DNA of 64,000 nt from Falsiroseomonas ponticola (GTDB taxonomy: Bacteria > Pseudomonadota > Alphaproteobacteria > Acetobacterales > Acetobacteraceae): positions 62,001 through 126,000 of the forward strand of contig NZ_JAERQN010000010.1 in the NCBI RefSeq assembly GCF_016805305.1. Reading direction: 5' to 3'. The notes beneath the pieces were generated by a model that did no database searches, was not told the origin of the DNA, and was given only the letters and a program-made list of their open reading frames with translations. How positions within the stretch are numbered: the first letter of the stretch is position 1; every line of letters starts with the position of its first letter. Positions 25,486 to 34,372 of this stretch are shown here, piece by piece. The position numbers and the translations under genes were made by a program.

Positions 25486-27518
25486 GCGCGGGCCTCGATG
25501 CGCTGCTGCGCCCGCGGAGCGTCGCGGTGGTGGGCGCCTCCACCGACCTGACCAAGACGGGCGGCCGGCCGGTCGGCTACCTGGTGCGGCACGGCTTCGC
25601 GGGTGATGTCTGGCCGGTGAACCCGCGCGCGACGGACATCGCGGGCCTGCGCTGCTACCCCGATGTGGCGTCGCTGCCCGGCGCGCCGGATGTCGGCATC
25701 GTGCTGGTCGGGCCGGAACGCGCGGAGCAGGCGCTGCGGGACCTGTCGGCCCGCGGCTGCAAGGCCGCCATCGTGCTGGCCGGTGGCTATGGGGAGACGG
25801 GCGAGGATGGCATGGCGCGCCAGGCAAGGCTGCGCGCGGCCTGCGGGCCCATGCGCCTCCTCGGCCCCAACACCATCGGCCTGGTGAACCTGGCCGACCG
25901 CATCGTGCTGAGCGCGACGGGCGCGCTGGAGTTCGAGGATCTGCCCGCGGGCGGCCTTTCCGTCGTGTCGCAATCCGGCGGCATCCTCGGCGCGCTGCTG
26001 TCGCGGGGTGCCGCGGCCGGCATCGGCTTCGCGCGCCTCATCGCCACGGGCAATGAGGGCGATATCGAGGCGGCGGAGGTGCTGGACCACCTGGTCGATG
26101 ACCCCGCCACGCGCTGCATCGCGCTCTATCTGGAAGGCATCCGAAACCCCGCCGCCTTCCGCCGCGCCGCGCGCCGCGCCGCGGCCGCGGGGAAACCCGT
26201 CGTCGTCTTCAAGGTCGGACGCAGCGAGGCGGGGGCTCAGGCGGCCATCTCCCACACCGGCGCCATGGCCGGCGCCGACCGGATGTACGACGCCTTCTTC
26301 GCCAGCCTCGGCGTGATCCGCGTGGACCGCTTCGCCGACCTGCTGGAGGTCTCCGCCGCGCTGGCGGGCGACCGCCGCGCGGCGGGCTTCCGCGTGGCGG
26401 TGCTGACCTCCACCGGCGGCGCGGGCGCGCTGGTCGCGGATGCGACGGGACTCGCGGGCGGCACGCTGCCGCCGCTCGACCCGCCCACGGCCGCGCGGAT
26501 CGGCGCCCTGATCGGGGAGGCGGTGGCGGGCAACCCGGTGGACGTCACGCTGGCCGGCGTGCGGCCGGACCTGTTCCGGGGTGCCATCACCGCGCTGCTC
26601 GACAGCCCGTCCTATGACCAACTCGTCGTCATCGTCGGCAGCTCGGCCTTGGCGCAGCCGACGCTGGTGGCGGATGCGATCCTGGAGGCGCGGGCCGGCA
26701 GCGCGAAGCCCGTCATCGCCTATGTCAGCCCCCACGCGCCGCATATCTCGGCCGGGTTGAACGCGCGCGGCGTGCCGGCCTCCACCACGCCGGAGGGCAT
26801 CGCCGCGATCCTCGCCGCGCTCGCCCGCCCCGCCCCGGCCCTGGCGCCGGAGGCGCCGGCCGAGGCGCTGGATCTGCCCCCCGGCCCGATGGATGAGGCG
26901 GAGGCCAAGCGCCTCTTCGCGCGCTACGGCGTGACGCCGGTGCGGGAGGTGGCGGCGCGAACGCCGGAGGAGGCGGGCGCCGCCGCCGCCGGGCTCGGCG
27001 ACCGCCTGGTGGTGAAGATCCTGGCCCGCGACATCGCGCATAAATCGGATCTCGGCGGTGTCGCGCTGCGCGTGGCGCCGGGCGAGGTGGCGGCAACCGC
27101 CGCGCGCCTGCTCGCGAACATCCCGCGGGCCGAGGGCGTGCTGGTGCAGGAGATGGTGACGGGCGGGGTCGAGACGATCCTCGGCCTGATCCGGGACCCG
27201 CATCTCGGCACCGCCGTGCTGCTGGGCGCCGGCGGCACGGCGGCGGAGGTCTTCGGCGACACGGCGCTGCGCATGCTCCCGCTCTCCCGCGCCGATGCCG
27301 TGGCGATGGTGCGCGGCCTCAAGGCCCATCGCCTGCTGGCGGGCTATCGCGGCGCGCCGCCGGCGGATGAGGCCGCGCTGGTGGAGGCCGTGCTCGCCTT
27401 CGCCCGGATGGGGGAGGCGCTGGGCGAGCGGCTGGTGGAGGCGGAGATCAACCCGCTTTTCGTCCTGCCGGCGGGGCAGGGGGTGCGGGCGGCGGATGGG
27501 GTGGCGATCCTGACCTAG
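25482..27518 (+). CDS. ADP-forming acyl-CoA ligase (acetyl-CoA synthetase-like, fused alpha-beta)
   Basis: A 678-residue NDP-forming acyl-CoA synthetase with a CoA-binding Rossmann domain (about 8-125, starting RPRSVAVVGAST), two succinyl-CoA-synthetase-like ligase domains, and a C-terminal ATP-grasp domain (about 460-675). The phospho-accepting His258 lies in the diagnostic AISHTGAMAG motif. The C-terminal VVKILARDIAHKSDLGGV and INPLFVLP motifs are also typical. It starts at GTG 25482, overlapping the hydratase stop. It activates a carboxylic acid, pimeloyl-, acetyl- or aryl-type being unknown, for processing by the preceding crotonase. Confidence 0.92.
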   Translation: MSAGLDALLRPRSVAVVGASTDLTKTGGRPVGYLVRHGFAGDVWPVNPRATDIAGLRCYPDVASLPGAPDVGIVLVGPERAEQALRDLSARGCKAAIVLAGGYGETGEDGMARQARLRAACGPMRLLGPNTIGLVNLADRIVLSATGALEFEDLPAGGLSVVSQSGGILGALLSRGAAAGIGFARLIATGNEGDIEAAEVLDHLVDDPATRCIALYLEGIRNPAAFRRAARRAAAAGKPVVVFKVGRSEAGAQAAISHTGAMAGADRMYDAFFASLGVIRVDRFADLLEVSAALAGDRRAAGFRVAVLTSTGGAGALVADATGLAGGTLPPLDPPTAARIGALIGEAVAGNPVDVTLAGVRPDLFRGAITALLDSPSYDQLVVIVGSSALAQPTLVADAILEARAGSAKPVIAYVSPHAPHISAGLNARGVPASTTPEGIAAILAALARPAPALAPEAPAEALDLPPGPMDEAEAKRLFARYGVTPVREVAARTPEEAGAAAAGLGDRLVVKILARDIAHKSDLGGVALRVAPGEVAATAARLLANIPRAEGVLVQEMVTGGVETILGLIRDPHLGTAVLLGAGGTAAEVFGDTALRMLPLSRADAVAMVRGLKAHRLLAGYRGAPPADEAALVEAVLAFARMGEALGERLVEAEINPLFVLPAGQGVRAADGVAILT

Positions 27519-27592
27519 CTGTCAGGGCGAACACTTCGTCACGGCCGGTTTCCTCCCCTTGGGCGCCGGGATCGTCTATCCGGTCCCCGCCC

Positions 27593-28819
27593 GTGTCAGA
27601 GAATCGCCGCCCTTCCTCCCCCCTGCCCCGGTTCGGCGCGTCCCGCCCGGGCCCGGCGCGGCGCGATCCGCCGCCGATCGCGGCTGCCGCGACGGTGACG
27701 GATGCGCGCGCCGTGCCCTCCCGCTGGCGCCGGCGCGTGGCGGCCTGGCTGCTGGGGTCGGTGCTGGCGCATGCGCTGGTGATGGCGCTGCTGCTGTGGG
27801 AGGGGCGGCGGGACCGGCGCGACGGCACCGGCACCGCCCCCGCCATCGAGATCGTCTTCGAAGGCGGCAGCCCGGGACGGCCCGCCGCCGAGCCCCCGCC
27901 GGGCTTCGAGGTTCCGCCCGCGCCGGAGGCGCCGGCCGTGGCACAGGCCGTCCCGGCCCCGCCCCAGGCCAGCGCCCCGCCCGCCCCGGTGGAGGCGCCC
28001 CGGCCCCCGCCACCGGCGGCCCCCCCGCCGCCGGCGCCACCTTTCCCGGAGGCGCGGCTGGTGCCGCCACCGGCGCCGAGGCCGCCCGCCCCGCCGCCGC
28101 CACCCGCCCCCGCCGCGCCGCCCAGCATCGCCCCGCCACCCCCGCCGGCGCCGCCCGGCGTGGTCGCCATGCTGCCGCCACCCCCGCCGCCCGTCGCGCC
28201 GCCGGTGCCGGAAGCGCCGCCGCCCGAAGCCGCGCCCCCGCTGCCGACCGAGGCCGAGGTCCTGCCGCCCGCGCCCCCCCTGCGCCTGCGCCCCCGCTTC
28301 GACGCGCCCGCGCAGCCCGCGCCGCCGGCGGAGCAGCCGCGCCAGCAGGCCGCGCCGGCGCTGCCCCCCGGCAGCGTCTTCGTGCCCGGCGGCGTGCAGC
28401 TTGGCGCGCCATCCCGCAGCGCGCCGCAGGGGCGCCGCCAGGCGCAGGGGCTGGACCTGACCGTCGATCCCCGCCTGGCGGAGGGGACGGCCACCACCGA
28501 CCCCAGCGTGCGCGTCACCGGCGCGCAGGTCGGCGCGGATTGGCGCGCGGCTTTCCGGCGCTGGCTGGACCAGAACATGCGCTACCCGATGCGGGCGCTG
28601 GAACTCGGCGAATCCGGCACGGTGCGGGTGCAGGTGATCGTGGAGCCGAACGGCCAGGTGCGCAGCGTGCGCCTCACCGGGCCCTCCGCCTCGCCATCCC
28701 TCAACTTCGGGACGACCTTCCCCTTCAGCGGGGCGACGCTGCCGCCCTTTCCGCCGCCGGCGGACCCCAACGGCGTGACCATCGACCTGACGGTGAACTA
28801 TGTGCTCATCCGCCGCTGA
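27593..28819 (+). CDS. TonB-like energy transducer with very long Pro/Ala-rich spacer
   Basis: A 408-residue periplasm-spanning protein. After a cytoplasmic lead of about 43 residues comes one transmembrane helix (AAWLLGSVLAHALVMALLLWE, about 46-66, containing the His typical of TonB anchors). About 200 residues of proline/alanine-rich sequence follow (about 95-270). A C-terminal TonB domain with WLDQNMRYPMRALELGESG and VIVEPNGQVRSVRL ends the chain. The first codon is GTG 27593, with no strong ribosome site, so a downstream start cannot be excluded. No exbB, exbD or TonB-dependent receptor is nearby, so its partner complex is encoded elsewhere. Confidence 0.87.
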   Translation: MSENRRPSSPLPRFGASRPGPARRDPPPIAAAATVTDARAVPSRWRRRVAAWLLGSVLAHALVMALLLWEGRRDRRDGTGTAPAIEIVFEGGSPGRPAAEPPPGFEVPPAPEAPAVAQAVPAPPQASAPPAPVEAPRPPPPAAPPPPAPPFPEARLVPPPAPRPPAPPPPPAPAAPPSIAPPPPPAPPGVVAMLPPPPPPVAPPVPEAPPPEAAPPLPTEAEVLPPAPPLRLRPRFDAPAQPAPPAEQPRQQAAPALPPGSVFVPGGVQLGAPSRSAPQGRRQAQGLDLTVDPRLAEGTATTDPSVRVTGAQVGADWRAAFRRWLDQNMRYPMRALELGESGTVRVQVIVEPNGQVRSVRLTGPSASPSLNFGTTFPFSGATLPPFPPPADPNGVTIDLTVNYVLIRR

Positions 28820-28913
28820 TCGTCCCAAAAATTAGCAATACGCTCAAGTTTCTCGATCGTGTCGAGGGCATTGGTTAAGAAGGGCGTTAGAACAGGTCCG
28901 CAATACAGGTCGC
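28820..28913. promoter_or_regulatory. A/T-rich leader before the PAS kinase
   Basis: A 94-bp gap clearly lower in GC than its flanks, starting with CCCAAAAATTAGCAATACG and containing GGTTAAG and two GCAATAC repeats. It is the likely promoter region of the kinase at 28914; no confident -35/-10 pair is assigned. Confidence 0.35.
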
Positions 28914-31409
28914 GTGGCAATCTTCCCCCTTGACCGGCGCCCGCGCCGCCCCCTCTGGCCGCTCCTCGCCGTCGCCGCGGTGCTGGCCAGCGGCGCCGGC
29001 GCCCTGGCGGTGGGGGAGCGTTTCATCGCCCGGGAAGGGCAGGTGCATGCCGGAATCGCGCTGCAGCGCGCGGAAGCGGCGGCCGATGTGGCGGGCCAGT
29101 TCGTGCAGCGCAGCATCGATGACATCGCCAGCCTGCAGGTGCTGGCCCAGCGCTGGGTGCTGCTGGACGCCGCCGATGCGCGGATCCGGCAGGAGCTGGA
29201 AGGCGCGATGCGCCAGATGCTGCGGGACCGCGGCGACCGCCGCACGCCCTTCCTGAGCGTGGTGATCCTGGCGGCGGATGGCGCGCTGCGCTGGTCCACC
29301 AACGTCATGGCGCAATCCTTCAACGCCGGCGACCGCGACTATTTCGTCGCGCTGCGCGATGGCTTCCGCGGCACCTTCCTGACGGCGCCGCAGGTCGGCC
29401 GCGGCACGGGCCTGACCGTGATCCTCGCCGCCCAGGCGCTGCAGGACCGGGACGGCGCCTTTGCCGGCACCATGATGGTGGGGCTGGACCCGGGCGACCT
29501 CTCCCGCTCCCTCGCCTCGATCGCCGCCCAGGATGGCGACGTGGTCGCGCTGCTGCGCCGGCAGGGGGAGGTCCTGGCCCGCGTGCAGCGGGGCGCGCCG
29601 GCCGAGGCGCCGACCCTGGTCGGCCAGGTGCCGGCCAGCCATGGCGCCTGGTCGCAGACCCTGGCGGCGACGAACCAGGCAAGCTCCGCCGGCCGCAACG
29701 CCTTCACGGGGGTGGAGCAGTTCCGCGCCGTGCGCGCCCTGCCGGATACCAACCTGGCCGTCTTCGCCGCGGTGGAGACGGAGGCCGAGCTGAAGGCGCT
29801 GCCGGCGCTGCAGGCCTCGATCCGGCTGATGGTGGGCGGCTTCGTCGCCGCGGGCCTGGTGGCCGTGGGCGCCGGCGTCGCCGTGACCCGCGCCGCGCGG
29901 CTGCGGATGGAAGCGGCGGCGCTGCATGCGTGCCGGTCGCAGGTGGAGCGCCTGCACCGCGGCCTGCCGGTGGTGCTGTTCCTGCGGGACAGCATCGGGC
30001 CGCACGGACCCTCCCGCCTGCTGTACCGCGGCGGCGACGTGGAACGCGTGACGGGCTGGACGGATGGGCGGCTGAACGGCCTGGCGGATTGGACGCCCTA
30101 CCTGGCCCAGGGCACGCCCTGGATCGATGATTGCGTGGCCGATGCGCTGGGCCACGGCACCACGGAATATGACTGGCAGCTGCGCCAGCCCGATGGCCGC
30201 TATCGCTGGATGTCCACCGTGCTGGTGCGCGTCGCCGTCCGGCCGGATGGGGGCGGGGAGGTGGTGGGCTACACCCGCGACGTGACCGCGCAATACGAGG
30301 CCGCGCAGCGCGCGGAGGCCGCGCGGGTGGAGCTGGACCAGACGCTGGGCGCCGCGCCCGTCGTCGTCTTCCGCGGCCAGGTCGCGGGCGACGGGTCCTT
30401 CCGCAAGACCTTCATGAGCCGCGGGATCGAGCGGATGACGGGCTGGGCGGTGGATGACGTGGTCCGGCAGGGCGGGCTGCGCGGCATCGTCGAGGAGCCG
30501 GCCCGGCTGGTGGAGCAATGGGCCCTGGTGGCGGCCGAGGGCGCTTCGAGCAGCGACCACGCGATGCGCTGCGCCGATGGGCGCGTCATCACGGTGGTGG
30601 TGACGATGGAGGTGATGGACCGCCTGCCCGATGGGCGCATGGAGGTGGTGGGCTACATCGCCGACGTGACGGCGGAGCGGGAGGCCAAGGCGCGCGCGAT
30701 CACCAGCGCGCGCCTGGCATCGCTGGGGGAGATGTCGGCCGGGCTGGCGCATGAACTCAAGCAGCCGCTGCAGGCCATCACGCTGGCCGCGACCAATACG
30801 CAATCGGCGCTGGAACGCGGGGATGCCGCGGCGGCGGGCCAGCGCCTGCAGCGCATCATCGGCTATGCGCGGCGCGCGGCCGACGTGATCGAGCATCTGC
30901 GCCGCTTCGCGCGGGGGACGGAGGCCGATGGTCAGCCGCAGCCCGTGCCGGTGCAGGCCGCCATCGCCGGCGTGCAGTCGCTGGTCGGCGCCAGCCTGCG
31001 CGATTCCATGGTGGACCTAGTGGTGACGCTGGGCGATCCGCCCCCGGTGGTGCTGGGGCAGCTGGTGGCGCTGGAACAGGTGCTGTCCAACCTGATCATG
31101 AATGCGCGGGATGCGGTGACGCAGCACGGCGCGGAAGGCCCGCGCCGGATCGAGGTGGAGGCCGTGGCGGACCCGGCCGCGGGCCAGGTGCGCATCTCCG
31201 TCGCGGATACCGGCGGCGGCTTGCCGGCGGCGGTGCTCGCGCGGCTGTTCCAGCCCTTCGTCAGCACCAAGGGGCCGGATCGCGGCACCGGGCTCGGCCT
31301 GTCCATCTGCCACGGGCTGGTGACGGGCATGGGCGGCACCATCGCCGCCAGCAATGAGGGGCCGGGCGCGGTGTTCCGGATCACGCTGCCGGCGGCGCCG
31401 GCCGAATGA
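28914..31409 (+). CDS. PAS-domain sensor histidine kinase with extracytoplasmic Cache domain
   Basis: An 831-residue sensor kinase. The first helix (about 15-37) and second helix (about 305-328) bracket a double-Cache sensory domain. Two PAS domains lie at about 345-455 and 475-590, the second followed by the PAC-like VVGYIADVTAERE. HisKA contains His613 in GLAHELKQPLQAI. The HATPase domain has NLIMNARDAV (N box), VADTGGGLP (G1) and GTGLGLSICHGLV (G2). It starts at GTG. No response regulator is next to it. Its stop abuts the convergent quiC-like gene with no spacer. The HELKQPL signature is that of nitrogen/C4-dicarboxylate-type kinases, but the signal is unknown. Confidence 0.92.
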   Translation: MAIFPLDRRPRRPLWPLLAVAAVLASGAGALAVGERFIAREGQVHAGIALQRAEAAADVAGQFVQRSIDDIASLQVLAQRWVLLDAADARIRQELEGAMRQMLRDRGDRRTPFLSVVILAADGALRWSTNVMAQSFNAGDRDYFVALRDGFRGTFLTAPQVGRGTGLTVILAAQALQDRDGAFAGTMMVGLDPGDLSRSLASIAAQDGDVVALLRRQGEVLARVQRGAPAEAPTLVGQVPASHGAWSQTLAATNQASSAGRNAFTGVEQFRAVRALPDTNLAVFAAVETEAELKALPALQASIRLMVGGFVAAGLVAVGAGVAVTRAARLRMEAAALHACRSQVERLHRGLPVVLFLRDSIGPHGPSRLLYRGGDVERVTGWTDGRLNGLADWTPYLAQGTPWIDDCVADALGHGTTEYDWQLRQPDGRYRWMSTVLVRVAVRPDGGGEVVGYTRDVTAQYEAAQRAEAARVELDQTLGAAPVVVFRGQVAGDGSFRKTFMSRGIERMTGWAVDDVVRQGGLRGIVEEPARLVEQWALVAAEGASSSDHAMRCADGRVITVVVTMEVMDRLPDGRMEVVGYIADVTAEREAKARAITSARLASLGEMSAGLAHELKQPLQAITLAATNTQSALERGDAAAAGQRLQRIIGYARRAADVIEHLRRFARGTEADGQPQPVPVQAAIAGVQSLVGASLRDSMVDLVVTLGDPPPVVLGQLVALEQVLSNLIMNARDAVTQHGAEGPRRIEVEAVADPAAGQVRISVADTGGGLPAAVLARLFQPFVSTKGPDRGTGLGLSICHGLVTGMGGTIAASNEGPGAVFRITLPAAPAE

Positions 31410-33254
31410 CTATCCCCGGCCGCGCTGCTGCGCGGCCATGCGCACCGCGGCGTTGACGGCGCCGAAGCCGGCATAGCCGCCCTCCCGCTCCGCGATCTCC
31501 AGGAAGAAGCGGTCATGGAAGGGGGCGGTATAGGCGTGCAGGAAGACGCCGCCGGTGCCGTCCTGGTCGAACAGCAGGTGGCGTTCGCGCAGCCCCGCCA
31601 GGGCCGCATCCTCCAGCCCCACCCGGGCGCCGAGGTCCTCGTAGTAGTTGTCGGGAATGTCGAGCAGCGGCGCGGCGCGCGTCGAGGCCGCATCCACCAC
31701 CGCCGCCGCATCCTTTGTGGCAAAGGCGATGTGGTGCACCCCCGCGCCGGCGAGTGCCGAGACGAAGCGCCCCGTGCCCGTGCGCGTGCTTTCGGAGACG
31801 TTGAGCGGCAGGCGCACCGAGCCCCCTCCGCCCGTGAAGGCGCGGGACCGCACCAGGCCATAGGGGTCCGGCAATTCCCAGGGCGCATCGGCTTCCAGCC
31901 CGAAGACCGCGCGGTAGAACAGCACGAAGCTGTCGAGCATCCCGGGCGCCAGCGCCTGCGCGACATGGTCGATGCCCGTCAGGCCGCCTTTGTCTTCCCC
32001 CGCATCGGGCAACAGATGAAAGTCGTCCTCCCAGATGGGCGTGGGGCTGGGCGACTGCACCAGGTAGATCAGCGTGCCGTCCGGCGCGCGCACGGCGGGG
32101 ATGCGGCGCTCGCCCTCGCCGACCCTTTCGCGGAAGGTGGGGCAGCGCAGCGCCTCCGCCCGCGCCACGACGCGGGCGGGGTCATCGACGCGGAAGGCCA
32201 TGGCGCAGACGGTGGCGCCGAGCTGCGCGAAGCGTTCCGCGGCCGCGCTGTCGGGCTCCGCGTTCAGCACGATGTTGGCGCCCCCGTTGCGCCACAGCTC
32301 CACGGCCTTCGACTTGTGCGTGCCGGCGCGCCGGAAGCCCAGCGCGGCGATGAATGCGGCGAGTTCGGCGCGCGCCGTCTCATCCACCGCGAACTCCACG
32401 AACTCGATCCCCGCCAGCTTCGGCACCGGCGGCAGCGCCGCGACCTTCGCCTGTTCGCCGAGCCACACCAGGCTGCGCAGCCCGTCGCGGGCGATGCGGC
32501 GGGAGGGGGCGGCGCGGAATTCGTCGTTGAAGATCTCGAGCGAGAGGGGCCCCTTGTAGCCCGCATCCAGCGTGGCGCGCAGGAAGCCCGCCACATCCAG
32601 CTCCCCCTGGCCCGGGAAGGTGCGGTGGTGGCGGGACCAGGAGAGCGGGTCCATGCTCAGCCGCGGCGCGTCCGCGAGTTGCAGGAAGAACAGCTTCTCG
32701 GGTGGCACCGCCTGCGACAGGCCATCGAGGTTGTCGCCCAGGCAGAGCGTGTGGAAGCTGTCGAGGATCAGGCCGAGCGCGGGGTGGTCGGCCTGCTGCA
32801 CAATGCTCCAGGCCTGGCGCCATCGGTTGGTGTGACGGCCCCAGGCCAGCGCCTCGAACCCCACGCGGAGCCCGCGCTTCGCCGCGCGCTCCGCCATCTC
32901 CCGCAAATCGGCGCTAGCGCGGGCGGCGTCGTCGATCGCGGCGGCCTGGGTGTTGGAGCAGACCAGGACGAGGTCCGTCCCCAGCGCCTGCATCGCATCG
33001 AATTTCCGCTCCGCGCGGTCCATGTTCCGGGCGCGCGCGGGCTCGGGCATCGCCTCGAAGTCGCGGAAGGGCTGGAAGATGGTGATGGCGAGGCCGAGAT
33101 CGGCGGCCATGCGCCCGGCCTCGGCCGGGGATCCATCGAAGGCGAGGAGATCCTGCTCGAAGATCTCCACCCCCTCGAACCCCGCGGCGGCGGCCGATTC
33201 CAGCTTGTCCGGGAGCGTGCCCGAGAGACAGACCGTGGCGATCGACCGCTGCAT
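31410..33254 (-). CDS. quiC: QuiC-type 3-dehydroshikimate dehydratase with HPPD-like C-terminal half
   Basis: A 614-residue bifunctional-looking protein. The N-terminal half (about 1-270) is a xylose-isomerase-like TIM barrel with metal-site segments GFEALAWGRHTNRW, LILDSFHT, FLQLADAPR and SLEIFNDEFR. The C-terminal half (about 290-610) resembles 4-hydroxyphenylpyruvate dioxygenase, with GIDHVAQAL, HHIAFAT and a final FFLEIAEREGGYAGFGAVN. This fusion is the QuiC family, which converts 3-dehydroshikimate to protocatechuate in quinate/shikimate catabolism. It is the third gene after two bug genes and lies near a divergent shikimate dehydrogenase, which fits that pathway well. Protocatechuate ring-cleavage genes are not in the window. 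Confidence 0.9.
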   Translation of the reverse strand: MQRSIATVCLSGTLPDKLESAAAAGFEGVEIFEQDLLAFDGSPAEAGRMAADLGLAITIFQPFRDFEAMPEPARARNMDRAERKFDAMQALGTDLVLVCSNTQAAAIDDAARASADLREMAERAAKRGLRVGFEALAWGRHTNRWRQAWSIVQQADHPALGLILDSFHTLCLGDNLDGLSQAVPPEKLFFLQLADAPRLSMDPLSWSRHHRTFPGQGELDVAGFLRATLDAGYKGPLSLEIFNDEFRAAPSRRIARDGLRSLVWLGEQAKVAALPPVPKLAGIEFVEFAVDETARAELAAFIAALGFRRAGTHKSKAVELWRNGGANIVLNAEPDSAAAERFAQLGATVCAMAFRVDDPARVVARAEALRCPTFRERVGEGERRIPAVRAPDGTLIYLVQSPSPTPIWEDDFHLLPDAGEDKGGLTGIDHVAQALAPGMLDSFVLFYRAVFGLEADAPWELPDPYGLVRSRAFTGGGGSVRLPLNVSESTRTGTGRFVSALAGAGVHHIAFATKDAAAVVDAASTRAAPLLDIPDNYYEDLGARVGLEDAALAGLRERHLLFDQDGTGGVFLHAYTAPFHDRFFLEIAEREGGYAGFGAVNAAVRMAAQQRGRG

Positions 33255-33318
33255 GCTTTGCTCGTCCCTTCAGGCACCGGGACACGCATAGCGCATCCCG
33301 GCGCGGGGTGGGCTCCTC

Positions 33319-34287
33319 TTACTGGAGCGTGATGTTGCGGCTGCGGATGATGCCGCGCCACTTCTCGTTCTCGGCCGCGAAATAGGCGGGCCATTCGGCG
33401 GGGGTGCCGACCACGGGGACCACGGCCAGCGCGGCCAGGCGCTCCCGCGTCTCCGGCGCTTCCAGCGCGGCCTTGGCCAGCGCATTGGCGCGGTTGACGA
33501 TCGCCTCCGGCAGCCCGGCCGGGCCCTGCAGGGCGATGTGCTCATACACCTCGTACTCCGCGAAGCCCTGTTCGCGGAAGGTCGGGATGTTCGGCGCCAC
33601 CGGGCTACGCTCCCGCGTCGAGATCGCGAGCGCCTTCAGCTCCCCGGCCTGGATCAGCGGCAGCACGCCCGAGGCGGCCTGCACGATCATCGGCGTCTCG
33701 TTCGCCAGCACGCCCTGCACCGCCGGCGCGCCGCCGCGATAGCCGACATCGACCAGCTGCAGCCCCGCGCTCTGCAGGAACAGCTCCGTCGCGAGATGCG
33801 TGGAGGAGCCGACGCCGGAATTGGCGTAGGTGACGTTGGCGCCGGGCCGCTTCGCCGCGGCGACGAATTCCGCCAGGGTGTTCGCCGGGAAGTTCTTGTT
33901 CACGCAGAGGATCATCGGCATCGCCGCCATCAGGCCGATGCCCACGAAGTCACGCTCGTTGTTGTAGGGCAGCGTCATCATGTGCGGCGCCATGGCGTAG
34001 GTGCTGACGGTGGAGACCAGCAGCGTGTAGCCATCCGGCCGCGCGCGGGCGACAGAGTTGAAGCCGATGGTGCCGTTGGCGCCGGTGCGGTTGTCCACCA
34101 CGAAGCTGCGGCCCGAATCGCTGGACAGCCGGGCGGCCAGGATGCGCGCCACCGCATCGGTGGACCCGCCGGCGGCCCAGGGCACCACCAGCGTGACGGG
34201 CCGGCTCGGCCAGGCATCCTGGGCGCTGGCGCCACGGGCGATGAAGGGTGCGGCGGCAAGGCCGCCGAGCAGGCGACGCGTGATCAT
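33319..34287 (-). CDS. Bug-family binding protein 2 (quinate/shikimate cluster)
   Basis: A 322-residue periplasmic binding protein with a Tat-like signal peptide (MITRRLLGGLAAAPFIARGASAQ). Bug motifs visible are VTLVVPWAAGGSTDAVAR, DNRTGANG, ARPDGYTLLV, VTYANSGVGSSTHLATELF, and VGYRGGAPAVQGVLANE. It lies between another bug gene and quiC on the same strand, with 64 bp to quiC, so its ligand is plausibly quinate, shikimate or a related hydroaromatic acid. No TctAB permease genes are present. Confidence 0.92.
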   Translation of the reverse strand: MITRRLLGGLAAAPFIARGASAQDAWPSRPVTLVVPWAAGGSTDAVARILAARLSSDSGRSFVVDNRTGANGTIGFNSVARARPDGYTLLVSTVSTYAMAPHMMTLPYNNERDFVGIGLMAAMPMILCVNKNFPANTLAEFVAAAKRPGANVTYANSGVGSSTHLATELFLQSAGLQLVDVGYRGGAPAVQGVLANETPMIVQAASGVLPLIQAGELKALAISTRERSPVAPNIPTFREQGFAEYEVYEHIALQGPAGLPEAIVNRANALAKAALEAPETRERLAALAVVPVVGTPAEWPAYFAAENEKWRGIIRSRNITLQ

Positions 34288-34318
34288 GGCGGTTTCTCTT
34301 CCCCTTTGGTTCGCGTGG

Positions 34319-34343
34319 GGCCGGCCCCTTGGTGGGGCCGGCC
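34319..34343. terminator. Hairpin between the two bug genes
   Basis: A perfect 10-bp stem GGCCGGCCCC/GGGGCCGGCC with a TTGGT loop in the 85-bp gap. A 14-bp perfect palindrome GATCCCGCGGGATC (34361-34374) overlaps the last codon of the upstream bug gene. It may act as a partial terminator or mRNA stabiliser, raising expression of the promoter-proximal binding protein. Confidence 0.5.
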
Positions 34344-34372
34344 GGCAGGCACGTTCTAGCGATCCCGCGGGA

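Noticed and set aside
27559-28878. Alternative long open frames through the TonB-like gene on both strands
   Set aside because: The Pro/Ala repeat region is open in several frames. Only the frame from 27593 has a membrane anchor and a C-terminal TonB domain.
31410-33254. Tyrosine-pathway 4-hydroxyphenylpyruvate dioxygenase
   Set aside because: Only the C-terminal half is HPPD-like; the fused TIM-barrel half and the neighbouring shikimate dehydrogenase point to QuiC-type dehydroshikimate dehydratase.
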